From the NCBI GenBank assembly GCA_020637855.1, contig JACKJR010000006.1:1-64000 (forward strand): a stretch of DNA of 64,000 nt, in the 5' to 3' direction. The translations under genes were made by a program, and so were the position numbers. Source of the stretch: Rhodobiaceae bacterium. Its GTDB lineage: Bacteria; Pseudomonadota; Alphaproteobacteria; Rhizobiales; Tepidamorphaceae. The notes under the pieces were generated by a model that was not told the origin of the DNA, ran no database searches, and worked only from the letters and a program-made list of their open reading frames with translations. Shown here in pieces: positions 1-9,036 of the stretch. How positions within the stretch are numbered: position 1 is the stretch's first letter; the number at the start of each line of letters is the position of its first letter.

Positions 1-182
1 ATGGTCATTGCGTCCTTCGCAGCCTCTGCATTTGCGCAGTATACTCATTCGGCAAGCAGAATATATTGATATGGCGCAATCGGTCCGGCAAAGCCTGTCG
101 CAAAGGTCGCACTGCGCAAGCACCGCAAATCGGCTACTGTTCCGCCGGGAATCATAGCCGTGCTGTTCAAAGGGAGACCGGC
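1..182. other. Left edge, no assignable gene
   Basis: A 22-codon plus-strand frame (1-69) begins with an alanine-rich stretch resembling the start of a signal peptide but stops at once. It could also be the tail of a gene lying outside the window. I see no supportable gene here. The last part carries the ribosome binding site of the cytochrome c gene. Confidence 0.4.
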
Positions 183-572
183 ATGACAGGGCATGTTTCG
201 AAGCCTGTTCCGGGCAAGGTTGTTTTTGCAGGACTGGCGGTGCTCGCGCTGGGCATTGCCGTTGCGGTCTTCCTGGCAATCGGCTTCTTCGGCAATGAGC
301 GCACTCCTGCGCAAACGCAGTCGGCGATTGAAAACGGGAAAGCTCTGGCCGAGGCCAACTGCTCCGGTTGCCACGCCATCGGTTCTGAGGGCGACAGCCC
401 AAACCCCGATTCTCCGCCGTTCCGCACCTTCAAGGACAAGTGGCCGGTGGAAAACCTCGAGGAGGCATTGGCAGAAGGCATCGTGACAAGCCACGACAAC
501 ATGAAGATGCCCGAGTTCGAGTTCGAGGCCGAACAGATCGGCGATTTTATCGCCTACCTGAAAACGCTTTGA
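183..572 (+). CDS. Membrane-anchored class I cytochrome c
   Basis: 129-residue c-type cytochrome. Residues 13-36 form one hydrophobic segment, probably an uncleaved anchor, placing the haem domain in the periplasm. The haem attachment motif CSGCH lies at 60-64, and NMKMPEF around 106-112 offers the distal methionine ligand. A frame upstream stays open, but the ATG at 183 has AGGGAG 7 bases before it and leaves a normal anchor, so I start there. Likely role: electron carrier between respiratory complexes or to an oxidase; the exact partner cannot be read from sequence. Next to it lies mmcB in the same direction, 18 bases downstream. Confidence 0.88.
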   Translation: MTGHVSKPVPGKVVFAGLAVLALGIAVAVFLAIGFFGNERTPAQTQSAIENGKALAEANCSGCHAIGSEGDSPNPDSPPFRTFKDKWPVENLEEALAEGIVTSHDNMKMPEFEFEAEQIGDFIAYLKTL

Positions 573-590
573 TTTGCGGATATCAGACGC

Positions 591-1079
591 GTGGCTGGCG
601 CACGTTCCGTTTTTGCATCGGCTGACGGCCCAAGCGACGGGCGGCAGTCTCAACGCGCGTTGCAGATTCAGCGTGGCGTGCGCCGGTGGCTGCGTGCGCA
701 AGGATTTTCCAGCATCTGCGAAGTCACCTTGAAGTCAGGCCGCCGCGCCGATGTGATGGCGCTTTCTCCGAATGGCGAAATCTGGATCATCGAGATCAAG
801 TCGAGCGTTGCCGATTTCCGCGCTGATTCGAAATGGCCCGGCTATGCGGATTTTTGCGACCGCTTTTTCTTCGCAACACTGGATGATGTGCCAGCGGAGA
901 TATTTCCGGATGAGGCAGGATTTATCGTGGCAGATGCCTATGGCGCGGAATGTTTGCGCGATTGCGCCGCGGTGCCGCTGGCGGCTGCGCGCCGCAAGGC
1001 GGTGACATTGCTGTTCGCCCGCGCCGCTGCCAACGCGCTGCATGCCCTGGCCGACCCCGACGGGGGATCCGGTATCTAG
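591..1079 (+). CDS. mmcB: MmcB-family DNA repair protein (DUF1052)
   Basis: 162 residues beginning at a GTG. The core RRADVMAL followed by EIWIIEIKSS gives the D...ExK pattern of PD-(D/E)XK nucleases, as in MmcB (mitomycin C resistance, SOS regulon in Caulobacter). By family it acts in DNA damage repair; nuclease activity is an inference. There is no ATG near the N-terminus, so GTG is the best start, without a strong ribosome binding site. Its stop codon (TAG at 1077-1079) lies in the first arm of a palindromic repeat shared with the convergent actR. Confidence 0.82.
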   Translation: MAGARSVFASADGPSDGRQSQRALQIQRGVRRWLRAQGFSSICEVTLKSGRRADVMALSPNGEIWIIEIKSSVADFRADSKWPGYADFCDRFFFATLDDVPAEIFPDEAGFIVADAYGAECLRDCAAVPLAAARRKAVTLLFARAAANALHALADPDGGSGI

Positions 1080-1138
1080 AGCAGTTCCACGAAACCTGTG
1101 TGCGGTATTCCGTCCGGAATTGCGTGAAAATGATCTAG
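1075..1138. repeat. Rhizobial-type palindromic repeat between convergent stops
   Basis: About 64 bp with TCTAG near the left end (1075-1079), ATCTAG at the right end (1133-1138), and inner arms GCAGTTCC (1081-1088) and GGAATTGC (1116-1123). The inner arms match those of the element at 9037-9121 with one mismatch, which suggests the same family of short intergenic mosaic repeats known from rhizobia. The stop codons of both mmcB and actR fall inside the terminal CTAG arms, so the repeat also forms a possible bidirectional 3' end hairpin. Confidence 0.6.
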
Positions 1139-1725
1139 CGCGGTGCGCGTTTGGCGAGAATCCGCTGAAGCGTCCGCCGGTGCATATTGAGCCGCCGCGC
1201 GGTTTCCGAAACATTGCGGTCGCATAATTCGTAGACCCGCTGGATATGCTCCCAGCGGACCCGGTCCGCCGACATCGGGTTTTCCGGCGGTTCGGCCTTT
1301 TCTCCCGAAGGCGCCAGCAGCGCGTCGCATACCTCATCGGCATCGGCGGGTTTGGCCAGGTAATCGACCGCGCCAAGTTTTACCGCCGTAACGGCGGTTG
1401 CGATGTTTCCGTAACCGGTCAGCACGATGGATCGTGAGTCCGGGCGCTTCGTATTGAGGTGCGCGACGATGTCGAGACCGTTGCCGTCGCCAAGCCGCAT
1501 GTCCACCACGGCGAATGCGGGCGGACGCCCGTTTACCGCGGCAATGGCACCGGCAACCGTATCGGCCTGCTGAACCTCGAATCCGCGCTTTTCCATGGCG
1601 CGCCCCAGGCGCTCCAGGAAAGGCTTGTCGTCATCTGCGATCAGCAGACTGCGATCGGTGATCGTGTCCGGGATCATGTCATCTGAAGTCATGACGCGGT
1701 ATCCGCCATCCGTTTCGGTATGCAT
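1135..1725 (-). CDS. actR: ActR/RegA/PrrA redox response regulator
   Basis: 196-residue two-component regulator. An N-terminal receiver domain has the acidic pair DDD near residue 32, the phospho-acceptor Asp in VVDMRLGDGNGLD, and the conserved Lys in YLAKPADADE. A C-terminal Fis-type helix-turn-helix (NVSETARRLNMHRRTLQRIL) matches the RegA/ActR/PrrA family, which controls respiration, nitrogen and carbon metabolism in response to redox state. It lies downstream of actS on the same strand with a 62-bp gap. TGCAGGAAT precedes the first ATG; a second in-frame ATG is at 1692. Confidence 0.92.
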   Translation of the reverse strand: MHTETDGGYRVMTSDDMIPDTITDRSLLIADDDKPFLERLGRAMEKRGFEVQQADTVAGAIAAVNGRPPAFAVVDMRLGDGNGLDIVAHLNTKRPDSRSIVLTGYGNIATAVTAVKLGAVDYLAKPADADEVCDALLAPSGEKAEPPENPMSADRVRWEHIQRVYELCDRNVSETARRLNMHRRTLQRILAKRAPR

Positions 1726-1787
1726 GTAGATATTCCTGCAACCCTATACGAAAACTGCACGCGATACGTCCACCTGCAGTTTCCGGT

Positions 1788-3158
1788 TCAATTAACGGCT
1801 GCTGCGTCAAGTGTGGCGCGCGGCCATGAAATGGTTATCACCGCGCCGCCATCTGCTTCCTGAGCGTTGCGGATGCTGATCGTGGCGCCCGAGCGCTCAA
1901 GCAGCGTTTTCGCAATGAAGATGCCGAGGCCAAGGCCCTTGCGATCCAGCGCGTGGGCCGGGTCGTCGCGCCCCGACCGTATGCTCAAGTATGGCTGGCC
2001 AAGGCGCGGCAGAATGTCGATGGGAATGCCGCGCCCGTCGTCGCGAATGGTGATGGAAACCGTTTCGCTGTCCCATCTTGCGGTTATATCAACGCGGTTA
2101 CGGGCAAAATCGACGGCGTTTTCGATAATGTTGCCTAAGCCGTAAAGAATGCCGGGACTGCGCCTCCAGGCGGGTTCAGGCGTGCCGTTGCCGTATTTCT
2201 CGATCTGGATTTCGACACCGAAATCCCTGTGCGGACTTGCAGCTTCCGCGATCAGTTCGCCAAGCGACTGGCGCGCGAAGGGCGCTGCCCCGTCATCGCC
2301 AAGCGATCCGATCTTGCGCAGGATGGTGCGGCAGCGCGCGACCTGATCGGCAAGAAGCCTCAAATCTTCGGCATCGCTGCCTTCGGGCGCATCGCGCTGC
2401 ATTTCCTTGACCACCAGGGCTATTGTCGACAGCGGCGTCCCCAGTTCATGGGCCGCTGCCGCCGCCAGTCCATCGATATCGGAAATGTGGGTCTCGCGCG
2501 CCAGCACGAGTTCGGTTGCCGTGAGTGCGTCGCTGAGCGTTTGCGCCTCCTCAGCCACCCGCCAGACATAGATTGCCGTGAAGGCAACCGTGCACAGGAT
2601 CGCCAGCCATATGCCGGCAACGTAAAGATGCGGCAGGTCGATCGGCTGATTGCCGATCCACGGCAGCGGCAGGTGCCAGAAGGCGAGCAGGCTTGCCAGG
2701 GCGCAGGCCAGTATGCCCAGTGCAATCGTCGGGCGCGGTGGCAGCAGGCTGGCTCCGACCACCACCGGAACCGCCATCAGCACGGCGAAAGGATTCTCAA
2801 GCCCCCCGTTCAGTGCCAGCAGGCCGGCCAGCTGCACGATATCGAATCCGAGCAGGAACATTGCCATGTGTTCGGGAAGCTGCGTGTCGTTGGGATAGCG
2901 CTGCATCAGATAGAGGTTCAGCAATACGGCAGCAGCAACGAGTGCAAAGGATTGAGCGACGGGCAGGGAGAAGTCCAGCAGCCCGGAGACCGTAATCAGC
3001 GCCAGCGACTGCCCGATGATGGCAAGCCACCGCAGGCGCATAAGGGTTTGCAGGCGCAAGCCCCGCGAGCGAACGGCAGATGGGCTTGCCGGGCGCTTCA
3101 AGGCGTCAAAATCCTGCGGAACGCTCGTCGCTGCCGGGTCATTCAGGGTCTCGGTCAT
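1788..3158 (-). CDS. actS: ActS/RegB/PrrB redox-sensing histidine kinase
   Basis: 456 residues: an N-terminal half with about six membrane segments, then a dimerisation/phospho-acceptor region and a HATPase domain. The quinone-sensing motif of RegB, GGLENPF, sits between membrane segments. The H-box is AAAAHELGTPLSTIAL, followed by QVARCRTILRKIG carrying the redox-active cysteine described for RegB. The G-box DDGRGIP and GLGLGIFIAK are intact. All features needed for quinone and thiol sensing and for phosphorylating ActR are present. The pair faces away from the ABC exporter at 3259. Confidence 0.92.
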   Translation of the reverse strand: MTETLNDPAATSVPQDFDALKRPASPSAVRSRGLRLQTLMRLRWLAIIGQSLALITVSGLLDFSLPVAQSFALVAAAVLLNLYLMQRYPNDTQLPEHMAMFLLGFDIVQLAGLLALNGGLENPFAVLMAVPVVVGASLLPPRPTIALGILACALASLLAFWHLPLPWIGNQPIDLPHLYVAGIWLAILCTVAFTAIYVWRVAEEAQTLSDALTATELVLARETHISDIDGLAAAAAHELGTPLSTIALVVKEMQRDAPEGSDAEDLRLLADQVARCRTILRKIGSLGDDGAAPFARQSLGELIAEAASPHRDFGVEIQIEKYGNGTPEPAWRRSPGILYGLGNIIENAVDFARNRVDITARWDSETVSITIRDDGRGIPIDILPRLGQPYLSIRSGRDDPAHALDRKGLGLGIFIAKTLLERSGATISIRNAQEADGGAVITISWPRATLDAAAVN

Positions 3159-3258
3159 GCGGGTTTCGTATCACGCCCGGCATGGATGCCGCCACATTCG
3201 AACCAGCCATGCATCGGCATCTCTGGCTATTTCGGCCGGTCCGGAATAGATCAGCGGC

Positions 3259-4026
3259 ATGCAAAACCCGTCACCCGCAGTGAGGATACGTGGTCTGGTC
3301 AAGCGTTACGGCAACGTGACCGCCGTCGATGGCATCGATCTCGACATTTCCTCAGGCTCGGTCACCGCGCTGTTGGGCGGAAACGGTGCCGGCAAAACCA
3401 CCACCATCGCCATGATCATGGGGCTTTTGCTGCCGACGGACGGATCTATCGAGGTGCTCGGCCACGATATGCTGACATCGCGCTTTCATGTGCTTGCGCG
3501 GATGAACTTCGAAAGCCCCTATGTCGAGATGCCGCTGCGTCTGACTGTTAGGCAGAATCTCACCGTTTTCGGCAAGCTTTATGGTGTTGCCGGCCTGCCC
3601 GCGCGGATCGATGCGCTTGCGCGTGATCTTGAGCTCCGCGCGTTTCTCGACCGCCCGGTCGGCAAGCTGTCCGCGGGACAGAAAACCCGCGTCAGCCTGG
3701 CCAAGTCGCTGATCAACGAGCCGGACCTGCTGCTTCTCGACGAACCGACGGCGTCACTGGACCCCGATACGGCCGACTGGGTGCGCAGTCACATCGAACG
3801 TTATTGTGCAGAACGCGGCGCAACCGTCCTGCTTGCCTCCCACAACATGGGCGAGGTTGAACGCATGGCGAGTCGTGTTCTGATGATGAAGGCGGGAAAG
3901 ATCGTCGACGACGATACGCCAGCGGGGCTCGTCGCCCGCTATGGTCGGCAAAACCTTGAGGAGGTTTTCCTCGATATTGCCCGCTCGCCTGAGGCAACGG
4001 CGAACGATCCGGAGCCGGTGTCATGA
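3259..4026 (+). CDS. ABC transporter ATP-binding protein
   Basis: 255-residue nucleotide-binding subunit. Walker A GGNGAGKTT is near residue 40, the signature LSAGQKTRVSLA is intact, Walker B is LLLLDEPTASLDP, and the switch histidine lies in LLASHNMGEV. The sequence resembles the ABC-2/DrrA-type exporters that work with a separate six-helix permease. The next gene overlaps its stop by 4 bp (ATGA) and encodes that permease, so the two form one translationally coupled unit. The substrate cannot be deduced. Confidence 0.88.
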   Translation: MQNPSPAVRIRGLVKRYGNVTAVDGIDLDISSGSVTALLGGNGAGKTTTIAMIMGLLLPTDGSIEVLGHDMLTSRFHVLARMNFESPYVEMPLRLTVRQNLTVFGKLYGVAGLPARIDALARDLELRAFLDRPVGKLSAGQKTRVSLAKSLINEPDLLLLDEPTASLDPDTADWVRSHIERYCAERGATVLLASHNMGEVERMASRVLMMKAGKIVDDDTPAGLVARYGRQNLEEVFLDIARSPEATANDPEPVS

Positions 4027-4847
4027 GCGCTGCCGGGATGGATAACGGCCTGGGTGCGCGGCTTTCCCGCGTTTCCGCCATGGTCCAGCGTCACTGGTAT
4101 CTGCTGCGCCATTCCTGGCCCCGCACGATCGAACTCGTCTACTGGCCGACCGTACAGATGCTGATGTGGGGGTTCCTTCAGGTCTGGCTTGCCGGGGAAT
4201 CGGGGCCCGTGGCAACCGCTGCGGGCGTTTTCATCGGTGGCGTGTTGCTGTGGGACGTGCTGTTCCGTGGCCAGCTCGGATTCTCGATCACGTTTCTTGA
4301 GGAAATGTGGGCCCGCAATCTCGGCCATCTGATGATGACGCCATTGCGTCCATCCGAATTCGTCGCCTCACTGATGGTGATGAGCATTATCCGCGTTGCG
4401 ATCGGCTTCATCCCCGTGACGTTTCTCGCGCTGTGGTTCTTCGGCTTCAATCTTTGGTCGATGGGGCTCGCGCTGGTGGCCTTCTTCGCCAATCTCTATC
4501 TCACCAGCTGGTCGATCGGCCTGTTCGTGTCCGGCCTTGTCCTGCGTCATGGGCTCGGCGCGGAAAACCTCGCCTGGTCGCTCAGTTTCCTGCTGCTGCC
4601 GCTGTGCTGCGTTTATTATCCTCTGGAGACGCTTCCCGGCTGGCTGCAGTCGGTTTCCCTGTGCTTTGCCCCGACCTATGTGTTCGAGGGTATGCGCGCC
4701 CTGCTGCTGGAGCAGACCTTCCGGTCGGACCTGATGGTCCGGGCTCTGGCGATCAATGTAGCCTATTTCGCCCTGGCAGCCATTGCGTTCCGCAGCCTCT
4801 TTGATGGCGCGCGGCGCACGGGCGCGCTTTTGCAAATGGGTGAGTAG
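4023..4847 (+). CDS. ABC-2 type transporter permease
   Basis: 274 residues with about six hydrophobic helices typical of ABC-2 permeases; the N-terminus is cytoplasmic and basic. It carries a conserved loop around NLGHLMMTPLRPSEF, the coupling-helix region of this family. The start overlaps the ATPase gene stop (ATGA), indicating coupled translation and one exporter complex in the inner membrane. No substrate-binding protein or outer-membrane partner lies nearby. Confidence 0.85.
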   Translation: MSAAGMDNGLGARLSRVSAMVQRHWYLLRHSWPRTIELVYWPTVQMLMWGFLQVWLAGESGPVATAAGVFIGGVLLWDVLFRGQLGFSITFLEEMWARNLGHLMMTPLRPSEFVASLMVMSIIRVAIGFIPVTFLALWFFGFNLWSMGLALVAFFANLYLTSWSIGLFVSGLVLRHGLGAENLAWSLSFLLLPLCCVYYPLETLPGWLQSVSLCFAPTYVFEGMRALLLEQTFRSDLMVRALAINVAYFALAAIAFRSLFDGARRTGALLQMGE

Positions 4848-4905
4848 CCAATGATTCACATTGTTTCCTCGAAGCGTGTCAGTGGATGGTCGAATTGCGT
4901 AGACA

Positions 4906-4920
4906 TTAAGCGTTCGTTAA
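4906..4920. promoter_or_regulatory. TTAA-N7-TTAA (CtrA-type) site before phaZ
   Basis: TTAA at 4906-4909 and 4917-4920 separated by exactly seven bases, the known core of CtrA binding sites in alphaproteobacteria. It lies about 125 bp before the phaZ start in a 196-bp spacer. No experimental or conservation evidence is available here. Confidence 0.4.
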
Positions 4921-5043
4921 TGTTCCCCTTACCATCATCTGGAGTGCCGCCCTTCCTGGCCGGCAGATGCGGGCCACGGGATGCGCGGTTTTTTACCGGG
5001 TCCGGGCTGGCGGGAACGCTCCGGGCATAGCGGGAGTTCCCAT

Positions 5044-6357
5044 ATGTTCTACCAGTGGTACGAGATGACCCATGCTGCCCTGAGCCCGGCTCGGGCAATG
5101 GCAGATGCCACGCGCCTCTACTACAAGAATCCGGTCAATCCTCTCGCGCACACCCAATTCGGCCGCTCCATGGCGGCGATGGCGGAGGTTTTCGAACGGG
5201 TCACACGCCGCTACGGCAAGCCGGAATTCGGCATCGAGTCCGTGTCTGTCGGCGGCAGCCGCACCCCTGTTCGCGAGGAAATCGTCTGGCAGCGCCCGTT
5301 CTGCCGCCTGATCCATTTCTCCAAGGGGCACAGCGGCGATCGCCATCCCGGCCCGAAACTGCTCCTGGTGGCGCCTATGTCCGGCCACTACGCCACGCTG
5401 CTGCGCGGCACGGTCGAGGACATGCTGCCCAACCACGATGTCTACATCACCGACTGGATCGATGCGCGCATGGTGCCGCTTGCCGATGGCCGTTTCGATC
5501 TCGATGATTATATCGACTACGTCATTTCGATGTTGCACCGGCTCGGCGGCGACACCCACGTCATGGCCGTCTGCCAGCCTTCCGTTCCGGTACTCGCTGC
5601 CGTTGCGGTGATGGAATCGCGTGGCGATCCCTATGCGCCGCTGTCGATGACGCTGATGGGCGGGCCGATCGATACGCGCGAAAACCCCACGGCCGTCAAC
5701 CGGCTGGCGGAAACCCGCGACATCGACTGGTTCGAGCGCAACGTCGTCATGAAGGTGCCGTTCCCGCATCCCGGCTGCATGCGCGACGTCTACCCCGGCT
5801 TCCTGCAGCTCTCCGGCTTCATGAGCATGAATCTCGATCGCCACATCAGTGCCCATCACGAGATGTTCCAGCATCTTGTCGAGGGAGATGGCGATTCCGC
5901 CGACAAGCACCGCGAATTCTATGACGAGTACATGGCCGTCATGGATCTGACGGCGGAGTTCTATTTGCAGACCGTCGAGACCGTGTTCATCGAACACGCG
6001 TTGCCGAAGGGCACCATGACCCATCGCGGCATGCTGGTTGATTGCAGCAAGATCACCAATTGCGCGTTGATGACGGTGGAAGGCGAGCGCGACGACATAT
6101 CGGGCGTCGGGCAGACCAAGGCGGCCCACAAGCTGTGTTCCAACCTTCCTGAAGAAAAGCGCGTGCATTACATGCAGCCGAAGGTTGGCCACTACGGCGT
6201 TTTCAACGGCTCGCGCTTTCGCGCCGAAATCGCGCCGCGGATTTCCGATTTCATTCAGTCGAACGAACGCGGAAATACGAAAAGCGCCAAAAATTCGCTC
6301 AATGGCGCGGGTGCCGGGGTAGCTAGCCGCGTGAAGGCAGCCGCGAATTCAGCCTGA
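5044..6357 (+). CDS. phaZ: Intracellular polyhydroxyalkanoate depolymerase
   Basis: 437 residues starting at ATG 5044, which has GGGAG before it; a longer frame upstream has no family support. The product matches intracellular PHB depolymerases (PhaZa1 of Ralstonia and rhizobial PhaZ), which break down storage granules in the cytoplasm. The motif VCQPSVPVLAAV around residue 180 carries a cysteine nucleophile in place of the serine of classic lipase boxes, as known for this family. GERDDISGVGQTKAAH and KVGHYGVFNGSRFR in the C-terminal third provide the Asp and His region. No PHA synthase is in the window. Confidence 0.93.
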   Translation: MFYQWYEMTHAALSPARAMADATRLYYKNPVNPLAHTQFGRSMAAMAEVFERVTRRYGKPEFGIESVSVGGSRTPVREEIVWQRPFCRLIHFSKGHSGDRHPGPKLLLVAPMSGHYATLLRGTVEDMLPNHDVYITDWIDARMVPLADGRFDLDDYIDYVISMLHRLGGDTHVMAVCQPSVPVLAAVAVMESRGDPYAPLSMTLMGGPIDTRENPTAVNRLAETRDIDWFERNVVMKVPFPHPGCMRDVYPGFLQLSGFMSMNLDRHISAHHEMFQHLVEGDGDSADKHREFYDEYMAVMDLTAEFYLQTVETVFIEHALPKGTMTHRGMLVDCSKITNCALMTVEGERDDISGVGQTKAAHKLCSNLPEEKRVHYMQPKVGHYGVFNGSRFRAEIAPRISDFIQSNERGNTKSAKNSLNGAGAGVASRVKAAANSA

Positions 6358-6487
6358 CAGCGTAAAACCGGAGCGCGGATAGCAAGCGGAATCAGCATCT
6401 TAGCTGAATCGCGTCAGTGTGCCCCTTGCGATTGCGGGCCTTAATCCCCACGTCTTCTGCAACACTGAATTCGCAGGAGATGCTCCG

Positions 6488-6880
6488 GTGAAGAACTTCC
6501 CCATCCGCCCGGCCTGGACACCGCTCAACGTGATCCTGATGGTCCTCGGCTTCATGTTCTTCTGGCCGATCGGTCTTGCCATGCTGGCGTGGATCATCTG
6601 GGGCAACAAGATGGTCGACCGCGTTCAGGACGCCGAGGTGCACTGGCATTCGCGCAAGAGCGGCAACACGGCTTTTGACGAGTACCGCCGTTCCGAGCTT
6701 GAGCGTCTCGAGGAAGAGCGCCGCAGGCTCGACGGCGAAGCCGAAGAATTCCAGGCTTTCCTGCGCGAACTGCGTTCGGCCAAGGACAAGGAAGAGTTCG
6801 ATAGTTTCATGGCAAGCCGCCGCGCGGGTAAACCCGCTGGCCGCGGCTCGCCCGACGACGGTGCCGCACAGCCGGCCTGA
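6488..6880 (+). CDS. DUF2852 family membrane protein
   Basis: 130 residues. I start at GTG 6488 because GCAGGAG lies 7-8 bases upstream and the product then begins directly with the family pattern NFPIRPAWTPLNV. One hydrophobic stretch (about 14-36) contains the conserved FWPIGLAMLAWIIWG. After it comes a charged, probably coiled-coil region rich in Glu and Arg (about 60-100). Function is unknown; the family is common in Hyphomicrobiales. A strong terminator follows. Confidence 0.8.
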   Translation: MKNFPIRPAWTPLNVILMVLGFMFFWPIGLAMLAWIIWGNKMVDRVQDAEVHWHSRKSGNTAFDEYRRSELERLEEERRRLDGEAEEFQAFLRELRSAKDKEEFDSFMASRRAGKPAGRGSPDDGAAQPA

Positions 6881-6910
6881 CGTCAGACCCGTTTCATCCA
6901 AGACCCCCAC

Positions 6911-6946
6911 TGCCGCCGGCTTCCTCCAGAGCCGGCGGCATTTTCT
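6911..6946 (+). terminator. Rho-independent terminator after DUF2852 gene
   Basis: Perfect 11-bp stem (6911-6921 with 6930-6940), 8-base loop, then TTTTCTT. It ends the transcript of the DUF2852 gene 30 bases past its stop. Confidence 0.88.
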
Positions 6947-6983
6947 TGTCCGCGTTGTCTGATCGCGGTGGCAGACTGCGTCG

Positions 6984-7751
6984 ATGATTCGATTCCTGAG
7001 AAAATCCGCAAACCCCGGGCCCGCAATCATCGAGGAAGGATGCGTCCACCTCGACATCGCCGGTGATCGCGTGCCGGTGCGCGTGCGCCGTTCCGCGCGC
7101 GCCAGTCGCTACGGTCTCAGGATCGCCAATGGCACCGGCGAGGTTGTGCTCACGGTGCCTGCGGGCGGGGATTACGACCGTGCGATCGACTTCCTTTCCC
7201 GTCAGGAGAAATGGCTTGCCGGCAGGCTGCGCCGGCGCGCGGACTTCGTGCCGTTCGAGGATGGCGCGGAGTTTCCGCTACGCGGAGAGGCGCACCGGAT
7301 TGCCGCGACCGGACGCGTTCGTGGCGCAGTCAGGTGCGTGGAGCATGAGGATGGCCCTGTTCTGGAGGTGCCCGGCTTGCCGGAACACCTTGGCCGCCGC
7401 CTCACCGACTGGCTCAAGGAGGAGGCTCGCTCCGACCTTGCCCGCTGCGCTCATGCCCATGCCGCGAAGATCGGCATGAAACCGGGACGCATCACCGTGC
7501 GCGATACGACCTCGCGCTGGGGATCGTGTTCGGCAAGCGGCGGGCTGTCGTTTTCCTGGCGGCTCGTGCTCGCGCCGCCTTTCGTGCTCGACTATGTCGC
7601 CGCTCACGAAGTCGCGCATCTTGAGCATATGAACCATTCTTCGCGCTTCTGGGCGCTGACGAAGCGGCTCTACCCGGATACCGACCGCGCCGAAGCCTGG
7701 CTCAAGCGGCATGGCCGTGGCCTGCATCGCTATGGACGCGCATCCGGATAG
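6984..7751 (+). CDS. YgjP-like (DUF45) zinc metallopeptidase
   Basis: 255 residues of the M48-like YgjP/SprT-type family. The zinc site HEVAHLEHMNHSSRFW around 205-220 gives HExxH plus a downstream His. RDTTSRWGSCSASGGLSFSWRLV just before it is the other family hallmark. No membrane segment or signal peptide is visible, so it is probably cytoplasmic. Substrate unknown. The ribosome binding site is weak. Confidence 0.83.
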   Translation: MIRFLRKSANPGPAIIEEGCVHLDIAGDRVPVRVRRSARASRYGLRIANGTGEVVLTVPAGGDYDRAIDFLSRQEKWLAGRLRRRADFVPFEDGAEFPLRGEAHRIAATGRVRGAVRCVEHEDGPVLEVPGLPEHLGRRLTDWLKEEARSDLARCAHAHAAKIGMKPGRITVRDTTSRWGSCSASGGLSFSWRLVLAPPFVLDYVAAHEVAHLEHMNHSSRFWALTKRLYPDTDRAEAWLKRHGRGLHRYGRASG

Positions 7752-7810
7752 AAGGCCTGCCATGCGCAGATGCCGCTTGCGCACCGATAGCGTTCGGGCA
7801 ACAAGGCGCA

Positions 7811-9022
7811 ATGCGCCTCAAACCTGACACCGTAGCGATGACGGCAACGCTTGGTCTGCTGACCTCGCTCGGCCCGCTTTCGACCGACATGTACCTGCCC
7901 TCGCTCCCCCACATCGCGGCGGCGTTCGATTCTACGGTTGCGAAGACCCAGCTGACCCTCAGCGCGTTTCTCGTCGGCTTCGCACTGAGCCAGATCGTTT
8001 ACGGCCCGGTTTCCGACCGCCTCGGGCGCAGGCCCGTTCTCGTGGTAAGCCTCGTCCTGTTTGCGCTGGCAAGCGCGGTCTGCGCCTTTTCCGGCAGGAT
8101 CGAAACCTTGATCGCAGCCCGCTTTCTGCAAGCATTGGGTGCTGCGGGCGGCGTTGTTATCGCGCGCACGATCGTGCGCGATCTCTATGCCGCGAACCGT
8201 GCCGCGCAGGAATTGGCGCTGATGGGCGCCATCATGGGGATCGTGCCGCTGCTGGCGCCGGGTCTGGGCGCCGTATTGCATGACCTGCTTGGCTGGCGTT
8301 CCAATTTCGCGGTCATAGCGCTGATGGGACTTGCCGGCGCGTTCTGGATCCGCGCCAGCTTGCCGGAAACGCTGAAAGCGGAATATGTGCGCCCGGCGAC
8401 GGCCCGCAGCATCGCCCGCGATTTTGCAGCCCTTCTGTCGCACCCGGTCTACCGGGTCTATCTGGCATTCGCCTGTTGCGGCTATGGCGGGTTGTTCAGC
8501 TTCCTCTCCACATCGTCCTTCATCCTGCAGAACATCTACGGTCTCTCTGCGCTGCAGTTCGGCCTTGCCTTCGCCTGCCCCGTTCTCGGCTACATGTCGG
8601 GAACGCTCCTCGGCCGGCGCATGACGGGAAGGGCCGGGATCGATGCAACGATCGGCGCCGGTACCGTGATGCTCGCAGCCGGTGGCGTGCTTTGCCTTCT
8701 GCTGACCGAAACGGCGGCGGTCGGCTCGGGCATCTGGCGCGTGCTATTGCCTGCGGCGATCTATTTTCATGGCGTGGGGCTGGTCCTGCCACAGTCCATG
8801 GCCGGCGCCCTGACGCCGTTTCCCGATCGCGCCGGAACCGCATCGTCATTGCTCGGTTTCGTTCAGATGAGCTTTGCCGCAGTGGTCGGTATCGTCGTTG
8901 CCGCCAATCTCGGCGCAAGCGCCCGCTCGCTTGCAATTGCCATGGCGGTTTTGGGCTCGGGCGCTCTGGCCGTGCATCTGTTGACCCGCAAGCTGCGCCA
9001 GCGTTCGTCGGTGTCGGCTTGA
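7811..9022 (+). CDS. Bcr/CflA family multidrug efflux MFS transporter
   Basis: 403 residues with about 12 hydrophobic helices. The MFS loop 2-3 motif is present as YGPVSDRLGRRPVL, and the N-terminus GPLSTDMYLPSLPHIA is typical of the Bcr/CflA drug-resistance branch. It probably exports small drugs by proton antiport across the inner membrane. AAGG precedes the ATG. The palindromic repeat at 9037-9121 separates it from the convergent penicillin-binding protein gene. Confidence 0.88.
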   Translation: MRLKPDTVAMTATLGLLTSLGPLSTDMYLPSLPHIAAAFDSTVAKTQLTLSAFLVGFALSQIVYGPVSDRLGRRPVLVVSLVLFALASAVCAFSGRIETLIAARFLQALGAAGGVVIARTIVRDLYAANRAAQELALMGAIMGIVPLLAPGLGAVLHDLLGWRSNFAVIALMGLAGAFWIRASLPETLKAEYVRPATARSIARDFAALLSHPVYRVYLAFACCGYGGLFSFLSTSSFILQNIYGLSALQFGLAFACPVLGYMSGTLLGRRMTGRAGIDATIGAGTVMLAAGGVLCLLLTETAAVGSGIWRVLLPAAIYFHGVGLVLPQSMAGALTPFPDRAGTASSLLGFVQMSFAAVVGIVVAANLGASARSLAIAMAVLGSGALAVHLLTRKLRQRSSVSA

Positions 9023-9036
9023 ACTTTTTAATTTAC

